Assembly (NCBI GenBank): GCA_964486865.1
Contig: CAZAOZ010000087.1
Span: 1 to 8,932, forward strand
DNA: 8,932 bases
Direction of reading: 5' to 3'
DNA from: Ga0077527 sp964486865
GTDB lineage: Bacteria > Pseudomonadota > Gammaproteobacteria > Burkholderiales > SG8-41
Below are positions 1 through 6,244 of this stretch, piece after piece. The notes beneath the pieces are model-generated. The model searched no databases, had not been told where the DNA came from, and was given only the letters and a program-made list of their open reading frames with translations. A program made the position numbers and the translations under genes. Position 1 is the stretch's first letter, and each line of letters opens with the position of its first letter.

Positions 1-2
1 TC

Positions 3-275
3 GTGGTGCCGATGAACGCGCTGCTGCAGCATCGCGGCCACATCCTGATGGGCGCGGGCCATTCCATTGCGGTGCAGAATTTCAACGAAAATCTGTCGAT
101 CCTGGCGATGATCGGGCTGTATGCGCTGCTGATCTGGCTGGATCTCTCAATTTTCTGGGTGATCGCCATGTTCGGCCTGTTCGTATCGCTGTCGATGATG
201 CTGGTGCGCAACCGGCATTTGCGCAACCTCGCCACCGGCCCGATGCCGATCATCCCTGCCGACGTGCATCATTGA
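3..275 (+). CDS. lplT: Lysophospholipid transporter LplT, C-terminal fragment
   Basis: This is the last 90 residues of an MFS-type inner-membrane protein whose 5' part lies outside the window; the reading frame is open from the first bases. The segment VVPMNALLQHRG followed by GAGHSIAVQNFNEN matches from memory the conserved C-terminal region of LplT, which flips lysophospholipids across the inner membrane for re-acylation by Aas. Two hydrophobic stretches (about residues 33-48 and 50-68) fit the last transmembrane helices. They are followed by a short basic and polar cytoplasmic tail ending in a His-His dipeptide. A strong hairpin follows the TGA stop within about 20 bp, so this gene probably ends its transcription unit. 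The main uncertainty is whether this is LplT proper or another MFS transporter, because only the end is visible. Confidence 0.8.
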   Translation: MVPMNALLQHRGHILMGAGHSIAVQNFNENLSILAMIGLYALLIWLDLSIFWVIAMFGLFVSLSMMLVRNRHLRNLATGPMPIIPADVHH

Positions 276-292
276 CAATCACCACCAAAACA

Positions 293-320
293 AAAAAGGC
301 TGCCCGCGGGCAGCCTTTTT
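293..320. terminator. Bidirectional intrinsic terminator between convergent genes
   Basis: A run of A, the arm GGCTGCCC, a tiny GC-rich loop, the arm GGGCAGCC and a run of five T form a near-perfect hairpin. It has A/T tracts on both sides, so it reads as a Rho-independent terminator on either strand. It sits 17 bp after the lplT stop and 18 bp after the cupin-gene stop, where a shared terminator for two convergent genes is expected. Confidence 0.9.
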
Positions 321-338
321 CATGTGCAGCTATTTCCC

Positions 339-839
339 TCAGACCTGCTCGTATTTGAAGCGCTGCACCTTGGCCATGTTCGTGCCTTCAATGCGGATCA
401 GGCTGGTCGGCCCCGTGCGTTTCGGCGAATGCAGATCACCCTCGTTGTAAACATGCGCGACACCCGGCGTCAGCTTGTAGGTGCGGGTGTGCTTGACCTT
501 GCCCGGCTTGTCGGCGCTGCCCGGCTCCAACAACTGGTAGTCGCGCATTTCGGTTTCCCCGCGGGCCTGGCCGTAAATCGCCCATGAATGCGCGTGATCG
601 TGCGGCGGACTGGTCTTGGCATCCTTGTAGTCATGTGCCAGGATGCAAAAGCCGAACTCGGGATCTTCGTAGATGATTTTCCGCTCACCGACGCTGGCAT
701 CGACATGCTGGTCGATGAACTGTTTGTCCTTCAGCACTTCCTGCAGCAGGGCGGCCACCTTCCTGCGCCCGGCCGGGCCCGGCTCCGCCTTGATGGCGTC
801 GTGGCATCGGGCGGCAAACTGTTCCAGCGTGTAACCCAT
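339..839 (-). CDS. Three-histidine cupin, cysteine-dioxygenase-like
   Basis: A 166-residue protein, probably cytosolic since no signal peptide is seen. An N-terminal helical part (about 1-50) precedes one cupin barrel. Cupin motif 1 is PPHDHAHSWAIYGQARGETE at residues 78-97 (H80 and H82). Motif 2 supplies H137 within GDLHSPKR, followed by a strand with LIRIEGTNM. This H-x-H plus H arrangement is that of mononuclear non-haem iron thiol dioxygenases such as cysteine dioxygenase. The position matching the crosslinking Cys93 of mammalian CDO appears to be Ala87, and no clear equivalent of CDO Arg60 is seen, so the substrate cannot be assigned. A good ribosome site (AGGGGAGA, about 845-852) supports the ATG at 837-839. 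The gene lies 113 bp after cbbO on the same strand, so it may be co-transcribed or have its own promoter; a weak TTGCGG-N16-CATGAT lies upstream. Family is fairly sure, function is not. Confidence 0.75.
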   Translation of the reverse strand: MGYTLEQFAARCHDAIKAEPGPAGRRKVAALLQEVLKDKQFIDQHVDASVGERKIIYEDPEFGFCILAHDYKDAKTSPPHDHAHSWAIYGQARGETEMRDYQLLEPGSADKPGKVKHTRTYKLTPGVAHVYNEGDLHSPKRTGPTSLIRIEGTNMAKVQRFKYEQV

Positions 840-952
840 GTGATCTCTCCCCTGAAATGATCATGTAAGTACCCCATTCTGCCGCAACCGGCGATCGTCC
901 GGAAGACGGCAACCCTGTCGCGGCTCGCCGGCACCTCCTGCAAGCAATGCCC

Positions 953-3460
953 TCAGCGCCGCAGCCTGAGGTAAATCTCCGGCAGCTTGTTGGGCAGGCT
1001 GTTGATGTGATCGAGCACCAGGTAATGCCCGGGCCCGAAAATCTGCGGCAGATACTGGTTGGCCATGGTATCGACGGTGATGCAGAACGGATGCACGCCC
1101 TTGGCCACGGCCTCCTTCACCGCCATACGCGTGTCTTCGTGCAGATAGCGCCGGTCGCCGCCGTCGTCGTAATCCTCGGGACGTCCGTCGGAGAGCAGCA
1201 GCAGCAGCCGGCGGCGGCTCTCGACGCCTTCGAAGCGCGCGGTAGCATGACGGATCGCCGCGCCCATGCGCGTCGCCAGGCGTCCCGACATGCCGCCGAT
1301 CTGGGCGCGAATGTCCTCCGACATGTTCTCGTCGAAATCCTTCAGCATGTAATAGCTGACGTTGTCGCGGTATTTGGAGCAGAAACCGGCAATCGAATAC
1401 GCGTCGCCGACCTCCTCCATGCTCTCCGCGAACAGCAGCACGCCGGCGCGCACACGATCGACCAGCCGCCCGCCGCCTTCCGGCAGATGCTGCATGATCG
1501 AAGTGGACATGTCGGCGAGCAGCGTCACCGCGACTTCGCGCTGGCGGATTTCGCGCCGCTTGTAGATGTTCGGCCGCGGCGAGCGCCCGGCGCGTTTTTC
1601 GGCGACGTAGGCCACGACTGCGTTGAGATCCATGTCGTCGCCGTCGAGCTGCTGCGTCAGGGGCGCGGCACGCGTCGGCTTCTGTGACTGGATGGCTTTT
1701 TTCAGACGCTTGAGCGCATTCGCGTACTGCTTCATCAGCCGGTTGGTCTCGCCCATGTTCGATTCGGCGAGCCGCTTCTCCTGCACCCAGCTCCAGTTGC
1801 GCTTGTAGCGCGACTCGCGGTAATCCCACTCCGGATACGGGATGCCCTTGTCGCTGCTGCCCTGGCCGGGCTGCTCCTTGTCGCTCTGGCCCGAGGCGCG
1901 CGCCGACTGACCGGACGAATCGCCGTAGCTCGGCATTTCCTGCTTCTCGCCGTCGTCGCGCTGGTCGCCCGACTCGGCGTTCTGCGGCTGCTCGGATTGC
2001 TCCTCGCCGTCTTCCTGCTGCTGGCTTTGCTGCTCGGCGCCGGCCTGCGTCTGCTGCTCGCTGTCGTCGCGCTCCTGCGGATGCGCCATGCGCGTCGCAT
2101 TCGGGCCGCGTCCCGGCAGATAAGCCGCGTGAAAAGCCTCGAGGTCGGTCACCGGCGGCAGTGTCGTCGCACTGTAAATTTTTACCGCCGCGCGATACGC
2201 GTCGGCCACCGTGGCACGGTCGTCAAACAAGGGGGCGAACCGCGCATCCACCGCACCGTTGTCATGGTACGCCAGCGCGCTCTCCAGGCTGGCTACTGCA
2301 AGATCGTAATAGGCCTGAGTTTCGGGATGGCTGCGGATCAGTCCATGCGCCGCGCGCAGCATGCGCCTCAGGTAATTGGGCACGTCGCGCTGCACGCGAA
2401 AATCCACGCGCAGGTCTTCGCACAAATCGAAAATCAGCTGAAAGCGCAGCGCATCGTCGCCGAAACGCATGAACAGCGGCGCCCACGACACCGCGCCCGT
2501 CGCCGGGAAATCCGCTTTCGCCTCGGCGAACATGTCCCGCATCGCCGCGCGGTCAAAGGTGCGGTAGCGCATGTGCGCCGCGGTATGCAGCACGGCGAGG
2601 ATCGCCTCTTCCCGATCCGCCATCACCGCCGGGAAATAAATGCTCTTGCCGTCGGTCTCGATGAACGGCCGCCCCTGCTCCGGCGACCAGGTACTTTCCT
2701 TCAGATCGAATGCGCCGCCGAACCAGACATCGAGCAGCATCGCCAGCAGCCGGTTGCGGTCGGTCAGCCGGTAACCCGGCAGATGTTCCAGCAGCAGCGA
2801 CAGGCTTTCTTCGGATTCCAGCCGGAAATAGGCTTCACCCCGCGCGCGCCCCGACTGCATGATGTCGGCGCCGCGCGCAGCCCACGGCAGAATGGCCTGC
2901 GCGCCGAGCAGGTTGCGCACGCGGATCGCGCCCGGCAGATAGGTGGACAGCATCAGCTTGCGTGTTTCGAACAGTTCCTCGGCCGGCACCGCCAGTTGTT
3001 CGATGGCGGTGATACCGCCGTGCCGCCCCGCCAGATCCAGCACCGGCGTCGAGAAATACGCCGCGCCGCTTTCGATCTGGCGTGCACACCAGCAGAAACC
3101 GATATCGGCCCAGCGCTGCTCGCCAGCATGACCGAGCGAACCATAGGCACGCGCGACATTGGCCATGAAGCCCTCGAGCGCGCGCCATGACGCGCGCCAC
3201 TGCATGAACGCCAGCGCCTGCGCGGTCCACGGCAACACGGTTTCGGAGACCTGCTCTGCCTCGAGGCTGCCGCGGATGAAGGCGCGGCCGGCGTCGCGCT
3301 CAAAACCGGACAGCGCGGCACAGGCGGCGAGCCACTGCAGCGCAATGTCCTCGCCGTGGCGCGCAATCACCGGCAGCACCGCCTCGGCTTCGCGGTGCGC
3401 GACAGCGCTGAGTTCCTTCAGCTGGTTGACCGCCTGTTCGACGGCCGGAGTGTATGTCAT
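953..3460 (-). CDS. cbbO: CbbO/NorD-family VWA-domain protein (partner of AAA+ ATPase)
   Basis: An 835-residue protein with three visible parts. The first is a long helical N-terminal region (about 1-460), which includes an HTAAH pair at H292/H296. The second is a hydrophilic linker rich in Gln, Glu, Ser, Asp and Gly (about 463-540). The third is a C-terminal von Willebrand A domain (about 642-835). The VWA metal site is intact: D650-M-S652-T-S654, T730 and D758 in LLLSDGRPED. In the CbbQO RuBisCO activase, CbbO is the adaptor that docks on the client through this domain while the CbbQ ring supplies ATP-driven force; NorD acts with NorQ on NO reductase. The gene follows a cbbQ-type gene on the same strand after 118 bp that contain a REP-like palindrome. 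The ATG at 3458-3460 is preferred; an upstream TTG at 3499 would lie inside that palindrome. A GGGGGG run 10 nt upstream is a mediocre ribosome site. The family is clear, but the client, and so the symbol cbbO versus norD, is uncertain. Confidence 0.87.
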   Translation of the reverse strand: MTYTPAVEQAVNQLKELSAVAHREAEAVLPVIARHGEDIALQWLAACAALSGFERDAGRAFIRGSLEAEQVSETVLPWTAQALAFMQWRASWRALEGFMANVARAYGSLGHAGEQRWADIGFCWCARQIESGAAYFSTPVLDLAGRHGGITAIEQLAVPAEELFETRKLMLSTYLPGAIRVRNLLGAQAILPWAARGADIMQSGRARGEAYFRLESEESLSLLLEHLPGYRLTDRNRLLAMLLDVWFGGAFDLKESTWSPEQGRPFIETDGKSIYFPAVMADREEAILAVLHTAAHMRYRTFDRAAMRDMFAEAKADFPATGAVSWAPLFMRFGDDALRFQLIFDLCEDLRVDFRVQRDVPNYLRRMLRAAHGLIRSHPETQAYYDLAVASLESALAYHDNGAVDARFAPLFDDRATVADAYRAAVKIYSATTLPPVTDLEAFHAAYLPGRGPNATRMAHPQERDDSEQQTQAGAEQQSQQQEDGEEQSEQPQNAESGDQRDDGEKQEMPSYGDSSGQSARASGQSDKEQPGQGSSDKGIPYPEWDYRESRYKRNWSWVQEKRLAESNMGETNRLMKQYANALKRLKKAIQSQKPTRAAPLTQQLDGDDMDLNAVVAYVAEKRAGRSPRPNIYKRREIRQREVAVTLLADMSTSIMQHLPEGGGRLVDRVRAGVLLFAESMEEVGDAYSIAGFCSKYRDNVSYYMLKDFDENMSEDIRAQIGGMSGRLATRMGAAIRHATARFEGVESRRRLLLLLSDGRPEDYDDGGDRRYLHEDTRMAVKEAVAKGVHPFCITVDTMANQYLPQIFGPGHYLVLDHINSLPNKLPEIYLRLRR

Positions 3461-3484
3461 TTCAGAAATACCCCCCGGCAAGAA

Positions 3485-3526
3485 CCCCCTCTCCCCCAAT
3501 TGGGGGAGAGGGTCGGGGAGAGGGGG
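3485..3526 (-). repeat. REP-like palindromic element, copy 1
   Basis: A perfect 26-bp palindrome at 3487-3512 has 13-base arms of the form CCCTCTCCCC-CAA. On its plus-strand right side is a flank, TCGGGGAGAGGGG (3513-3525), that repeats the arm sequence and could pair alternatively with the left arm. Read on the minus strand, the order is CCCCTCTCCCCGA, then the palindrome, then the cbbO start 26 bp further on. The same head-plus-palindrome design recurs at 7668-7707. No T-run follows the hairpin in the direction of transcription, so it does not look like an intrinsic terminator. It may stabilise or partly attenuate the cbbQ-cbbO transcript. Confidence 0.8.
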
Positions 3527-3578
3527 AAAGAGGCGGCGCGCAGAATTTCAGAAAATCAGAAAATATTAAAGCCGCACT

Positions 3579-4424
3579 TCAGGAAAAATGCGCCTGCACG
3601 ATTTCCATCAGCGCATCCGCCAGCTCGACGTCATCGGTAATCGGATTGACCATCGCCACCTGGCAGGACGCGACCGGATCGAGTCCCGCGCCCATCATGC
3701 TCGCCGCATAGACCAGCGCGCGCGTTGAAGTCGACTCCTCGAGCCCGTGATCCTTGAGCAGCCGCGCCTTGTGGCCGATGGCCACCAGTTTCTGCGCGAT
3801 CTCCGGCCTGGTACCCGGCACTTCCCTGACCAGAATCTTGCGCTCGACTTCTTCCGGCGGAAAATCGAAATTGATCGCAATGAAACGCTGCTTGGTCGAA
3901 GGTTTCAGATCCTTCAGCACCGTCTGGTAACCGGGATTGTAGGAAATCACCAGCATGAAATCCTCATGCGCATCGACTTCCTGGCCTTTTTTCTCGATGG
4001 TCAGTTTGCGGCGGTGGTCGGTCAGCGAATGAATGACCACGGTCGAGTCGGTGCGCGCCTCGACGATTTCATCGAGATAGCAGATCGCGCCGACTTTCAC
4101 CGCGCGCGTCAGCGGGCCGTCATGCCACACCGTGTCCGAGCCTTCGAGCAGAAAGCGGCCGACCAGATCGGAACTCGTCAGATCCTCGTGGCAGGACACC
4201 GTCACCAGCGGGCGCTTCAACTGGAAGGCCATATATTCGAGAAACCGCGTCTTGCCGCAGCCCGTCGGGCCCTTCAGCATCACCGGCAGCCGGCGCTTGT
4301 ACGCCGCCTCGAATATCGCCACTTCATTAGCCTGCGGCTCGTAGTACGGCGCCTGGTCGCCGGCCTGCGGCATCTGCACGATGTCGTGTTCCACACCGCG
4401 CACGCGGCTTGTTGCAGTCTTCAT
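3579..4424 (-). CDS. cbbQ: CbbQ/NirQ/NorQ-family AAA+ ATPase (MoxR group)
   Basis: A 281-residue single-domain AAA+ ATPase, close to the usual family length of about 260-280. Walker A is GPTGCGKT at residues 52-59, Walker B is ICYLDE at 114-119, sensor 1 is N163 in SYNPGY, a likely arginine finger is R180 in STKQRF, and a sensor-2-like STRAL is at 233-237. Segments such as HEDLTSSDLVGR, DGPLTRAVK and VIHSLTDHRR are hallmarks of CbbQ and NorQ as I know the family. Such proteins form hexameric rings that act with a VWA partner, here the cbbO-type gene just downstream, to activate or remodel an enzyme. The ATG start has GGAG five bases upstream (4430-4433). The gene is first in its strand block and divergent from a Bug gene, so its promoter should lie in 4425-4641. 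No RuBisCO or nitric oxide reductase gene is in the window, so cbbQ versus norQ is not resolved. Confidence 0.9.
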   Translation of the reverse strand: MKTATSRVRGVEHDIVQMPQAGDQAPYYEPQANEVAIFEAAYKRRLPVMLKGPTGCGKTRFLEYMAFQLKRPLVTVSCHEDLTSSDLVGRFLLEGSDTVWHDGPLTRAVKVGAICYLDEIVEARTDSTVVIHSLTDHRRKLTIEKKGQEVDAHEDFMLVISYNPGYQTVLKDLKPSTKQRFIAINFDFPPEEVERKILVREVPGTRPEIAQKLVAIGHKARLLKDHGLEESTSTRALVYAASMMGAGLDPVASCQVAMVNPITDDVELADALMEIVQAHFS

Positions 4425-4438
4425 TAACGCTCCAGATT

Positions 4439-4465
4439 CAGATTCAACAAAGTCAGATTGAACAA
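4439..4465. promoter_or_regulatory. Tandem 12-bp repeats and TTCAA-N10-TTGAA upstream of cbbQ
   Basis: CAGATTCAACAA (4439-4450) and CAGATTGAACAA (4454-4465) are tandem near-identical 12-mers spaced 15 bp apart. A partial third copy (CAGATTCAG) begins at 4433. The same stretch holds the inverted repeat TTCAA-N10-TTGAA (4443-4462). It lies 15-41 bp upstream of the cbbQ start codon, so it may be a regulator site or part of the leader. No regulator gene is nearby and no matching promoter was convincing on this strand. Confidence 0.3.
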
Positions 4466-4547
4466 TCCCGGCAACACGTCCCTGTGCCCCATATTAATAC
4501 ACTTGCGGTTGCCGATAAATAACGGCGGCGCCGGCGCCCCCGTGTTC

Positions 4548-4577
4548 CCGGTGTTTGCCCCGGGAGATTGACACCGG
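4548..4577. promoter_or_regulatory. Inverted repeat CCGGTGT-N16-ACACCGG, candidate operator
   Basis: Perfect 7-bp arms at 4548-4554 and 4571-4577 are separated by 16 bp. The right arm overlaps the last bases of the candidate -35 box (TTGACA, 4568-4573) of the downstream Bug gene, where a repressor or activator could act. The call rests on sequence symmetry alone, and short GC-rich inverted repeats also occur by chance in DNA of this composition. Confidence 0.35.
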
Positions 4578-4596
4578 CCGCGGGCATTGTTAGCGT
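4568..4596 (+). promoter_or_regulatory. Candidate sigma-70 promoter of the Bug gene
   Basis: A consensus -35 box TTGACA (4568-4573) is followed after 17 bp by TAGCGT (4591-4596), which keeps the three most conserved -10 positions (T1, A2, T6). It would start transcription near 4603 and give a leader of about 40 bases before the ATG at 4642. The spacing is ideal but the -10 box is weak. Confidence 0.45.
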
Positions 4597-4641
4597 GCGC
4601 CAGCACCGGATCATACGCAGAGAATCCACAGGGAGATCGCC

Positions 4642-5643
4642 ATGAATCAGATGCCCCGCAAGACCAGCAAGTTTCTGGGCGCCGTTTGCTGCGCCGCTGT
4701 CGCCGCAGCGGTATCCGGATCGCCGGGCGCCATGGCGCAGAATTTCCCGACCAAGCCGCTGCGCATCGTCGTGCCGTTCCCCGCCGGCGGCACCACCGAC
4801 ATCGTGGCGCGCATCGTGGGCCAGCGCATGAGTGAATCCATGGGGCAACCGGTGCTGATCGACAACCGGGGCGGCGCCGGCGGCGCGCTCGGCGCCGACA
4901 TCGTGGCCAAGTCCAACCCCGACGGCTACACCCTGCTGATGCACAACATCACCTTCCCGGTATCCTCGGTCGCGCAGACGCTGGCCAAGCGCTCGCCGTT
5001 CAACGCCGAAACCGATTTCGCGGGCGTCTCCATCGCGGTGTACGTGCCGTTCATACTGACCGCCCATCCGTCGGTGCCGGCGAAGGATCTGCGCGAACTG
5101 GCCACGCTGCTCCAGACCAGGCGCGACCTGAAATACAACTACGGCTCGACCGGCCCCGGCTCGATCATGAACGTGCTCGGCGAGACTTTCAAGCGCGATG
5201 CCAGGGTGGACATGCTGCACGTGGGATTCAAGGGCGCTGCGCCGCTGAAGCAGGAATTGCTGAGCGGACGCCTGCACGTCGCCGGCGACCAGTTGTCTTC
5301 CTCGCTGGCCGAGGTCCGCGCCGGCACGCTGCGCGCGCTCGCCACCACCGCATCCAAGCGCATCGCGGTGCTGCCGAATGTGCCGACCGTACGTGAGCTG
5401 GGCTACCCCACGCTGGAAGTCGAGGGCTGGAATGGCGTGTTTGCGCCTGCAAAAACGCCCAAGGCGGTCATTGAACGGCTCAATCGCGAAATTGTCGCGG
5501 CGGTGCGCCACCCCGACACCGTGAAGCGCTTCACCGATCTCGCCGCGGAGCCGGTCGGCTCCACGCCGGAAGCACAAATGGCGATGCTGATCCAGCAGAT
5601 GAAGCAGTTCACGCCGGTGATCAGGGAGATGAAGCTCGATTAA
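4642..5643 (+). CDS. Bug/TctC-family periplasmic solute-binding protein
   Basis: A 333-residue exported binding protein. Residues 1-32 form a signal peptide: basic start, hydrophobic core about 11-24, and a likely cleavage after AMA at A32, giving a mature start of QNFPTKPLRIVVPFPAGG. Family hallmarks follow: VPFPAGG at 44-50 with D53, NRGGAGG at 75-81, NPDGYTLL at 92-99, STGPGS at 169-174 and HVGFKG at 193-198. Bug proteins are the extracytoplasmic receptors of tripartite tricarboxylate transporters and typically bind carboxylates or related small acids. The membrane partners TctA and TctB are not in the window, which is common for Bug genes. The ATG has GGGAGA five bases upstream (4631-4636), and a candidate promoter precedes it. 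Its stop codon overlaps that of the opposing DNA glycosylase gene. The ligand cannot be predicted from sequence; the metabolic genes downstream suggest an organic acid. Confidence 0.93.
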   Translation: MNQMPRKTSKFLGAVCCAAVAAAVSGSPGAMAQNFPTKPLRIVVPFPAGGTTDIVARIVGQRMSESMGQPVLIDNRGGAGGALGADIVAKSNPDGYTLLMHNITFPVSSVAQTLAKRSPFNAETDFAGVSIAVYVPFILTAHPSVPAKDLRELATLLQTRRDLKYNYGSTGPGSIMNVLGETFKRDARVDMLHVGFKGAAPLKQELLSGRLHVAGDQLSSSLAEVRAGTLRALATTASKRIAVLPNVPTVRELGYPTLEVEGWNGVFAPAKTPKAVIERLNREIVAAVRHPDTVKRFTDLAAEPVGSTPEAQMAMLIQQMKQFTPVIREMKLD

Positions 5644-6083
5644 CCGGGGACGGACGGCCTGCGCTCCCACGACTCAACCGGCCCACGCCTGATGCTGAAC
5701 AAGGGGTGGGATTCCGGCGAGGCCACACTGCGCCACCTTCGATAGAGTGCCGGGCTGCGTGCGCTCAGCTTGCGCATCAGATGCTGCCACTCGTAGTGGA
5801 GCTGGCCTGCGGTGCTTTCAATCCGGGCGTTCGTCCGCACCGGCCCGATTTTCCGGCGGTCGAAGGCGTATCCACGTGACTCCGCCTCCTCGAATATGGC
5901 ACCGAGGTAGGCGTTGATCGCGGACCGTGGCGCGGCGTGCGCCTGGAACCGGATCAGTTGGGGATGATGGCGATAGCCCGAGGTCTGGCCGCGAAGAACT
6001 GCACGAGCCAGAAGTGCTTCGCGCCATAGAGCGACCAGGCCCTGCGGATCCAGGTATTTGGGGTGGAGCGTCCAGAGGCGCAT
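5640..6083 (-). CDS. Pyrimidine dimer DNA glycosylase, endonuclease V type
   Basis: A 147-residue protein resembling the bacterial relatives of T4 DenV (pyrimidine dimer glycosylase/AP lyase), which cuts the glycosidic bond at UV photoproducts. Recognisable segments are MRLWTLHPKYLD at the N-terminus, LWREALLARAVLRG (19-32), GYRHHPQLIRF (36-46), AINAYLGAIFEEAESRGYAF (55-74), GQLHYEWQHLMRKL (93-106) and HPLFSIRRGPVESWE (126-140). E22 aligns with the catalytic Glu23 of the T4 enzyme, but the Thr2 nucleophile of T4 has no equivalent. Length is close to T4 DenV (138 residues). The ATG at 6081-6083 is chosen because homologues begin MRLW. An open frame continues 21 codons upstream, and the ribosome site is poor. 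The gene is convergent with the Bug gene, sharing TTAA at 5640-5643, and looks like an insertion between the metabolic genes. It is probably monocistronic. Confidence 0.85.
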   Translation of the reverse strand: MRLWTLHPKYLDPQGLVALWREALLARAVLRGQTSGYRHHPQLIRFQAHAAPRSAINAYLGAIFEEAESRGYAFDRRKIGPVRTNARIESTAGQLHYEWQHLMRKLSARSPALYRRWRSVASPESHPLFSIRRGPVESWERRPSVPG

Positions 6084-6091
6084 GCGCAGGA

Positions 6092-6106
6092 TGTCTGAAC
6101 CAGACA
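6092..6106. promoter_or_regulatory. Inverted repeat TGTCTG-AAC-CAGACA next to the glycosylase start
   Basis: A perfect 6-bp inverted repeat with a 3-bp spacer ends 8 bp from the glycosylase ATG on the minus strand. It lies in the 161-bp divergent gap (6084-6244) shared with the MmgE/PrpD gene. It could be an operator or a small leader hairpin that affects translation of the glycosylase. It does not match the gammaproteobacterial LexA box (CTGT-N8-ACAG). The rest of this gap shows no convincing promoter on either strand. Confidence 0.3.
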
Positions 6107-6244
6107 AGAATGGAAGGCAATATTGTATTTCGCAGACCCGGACCACCGGCGCCAGAGCACAACATATGGACCAGGCCGCACCTCTGCCGGCATGTCCTCT
6201 GCCGCAGTCGGGTAAACTGCGCGCATTCCGGAGGAAAACCGCCC

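Noticed and set aside
1997..3190. Plus-strand open frame of 397 codons inside cbbO
   Set aside because: It is the complement of the CbbO coding frame, Arg/His/Gln-rich, and has no motif or ribosome site.
3461..3499. TTG start at 3499 giving a 13-residue longer CbbO
   Set aside because: The extension would be translated from inside the palindromic repeat and begins with Gly/Arg-rich residues unlike the family; the ATG at 3460 is more likely.
3485..3526. Intrinsic terminator between cbbQ and cbbO
   Set aside because: The hairpin is strong but no T-run follows in the direction of transcription, and the same element recurs elsewhere as a repeat.
4642..4740. Lipoprotein signal in the first Bug protein (Cys-Cys at residues 16-17)
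   Set aside because: The residues before the cysteines (GAV) do not form a lipobox, and a normal AMA cleavage site follows later.
4453..5670. Long minus-strand open frame (405 codons) opposite the Bug gene
   Set aside because: Its translation is rich in Arg, His and Gly with no recognisable motif. The plus-strand frame has a signal peptide, a ribosome site and clear Bug motifs. Mirror frames are common in GC-rich genes.
5927..6244. Upstream in-frame extension of the MmgE/PrpD protein by 106 residues
   Set aside because: It is antisense to the glycosylase gene and unlike the family N-terminus, and a strong GGAGG precedes the ATG at 6245.
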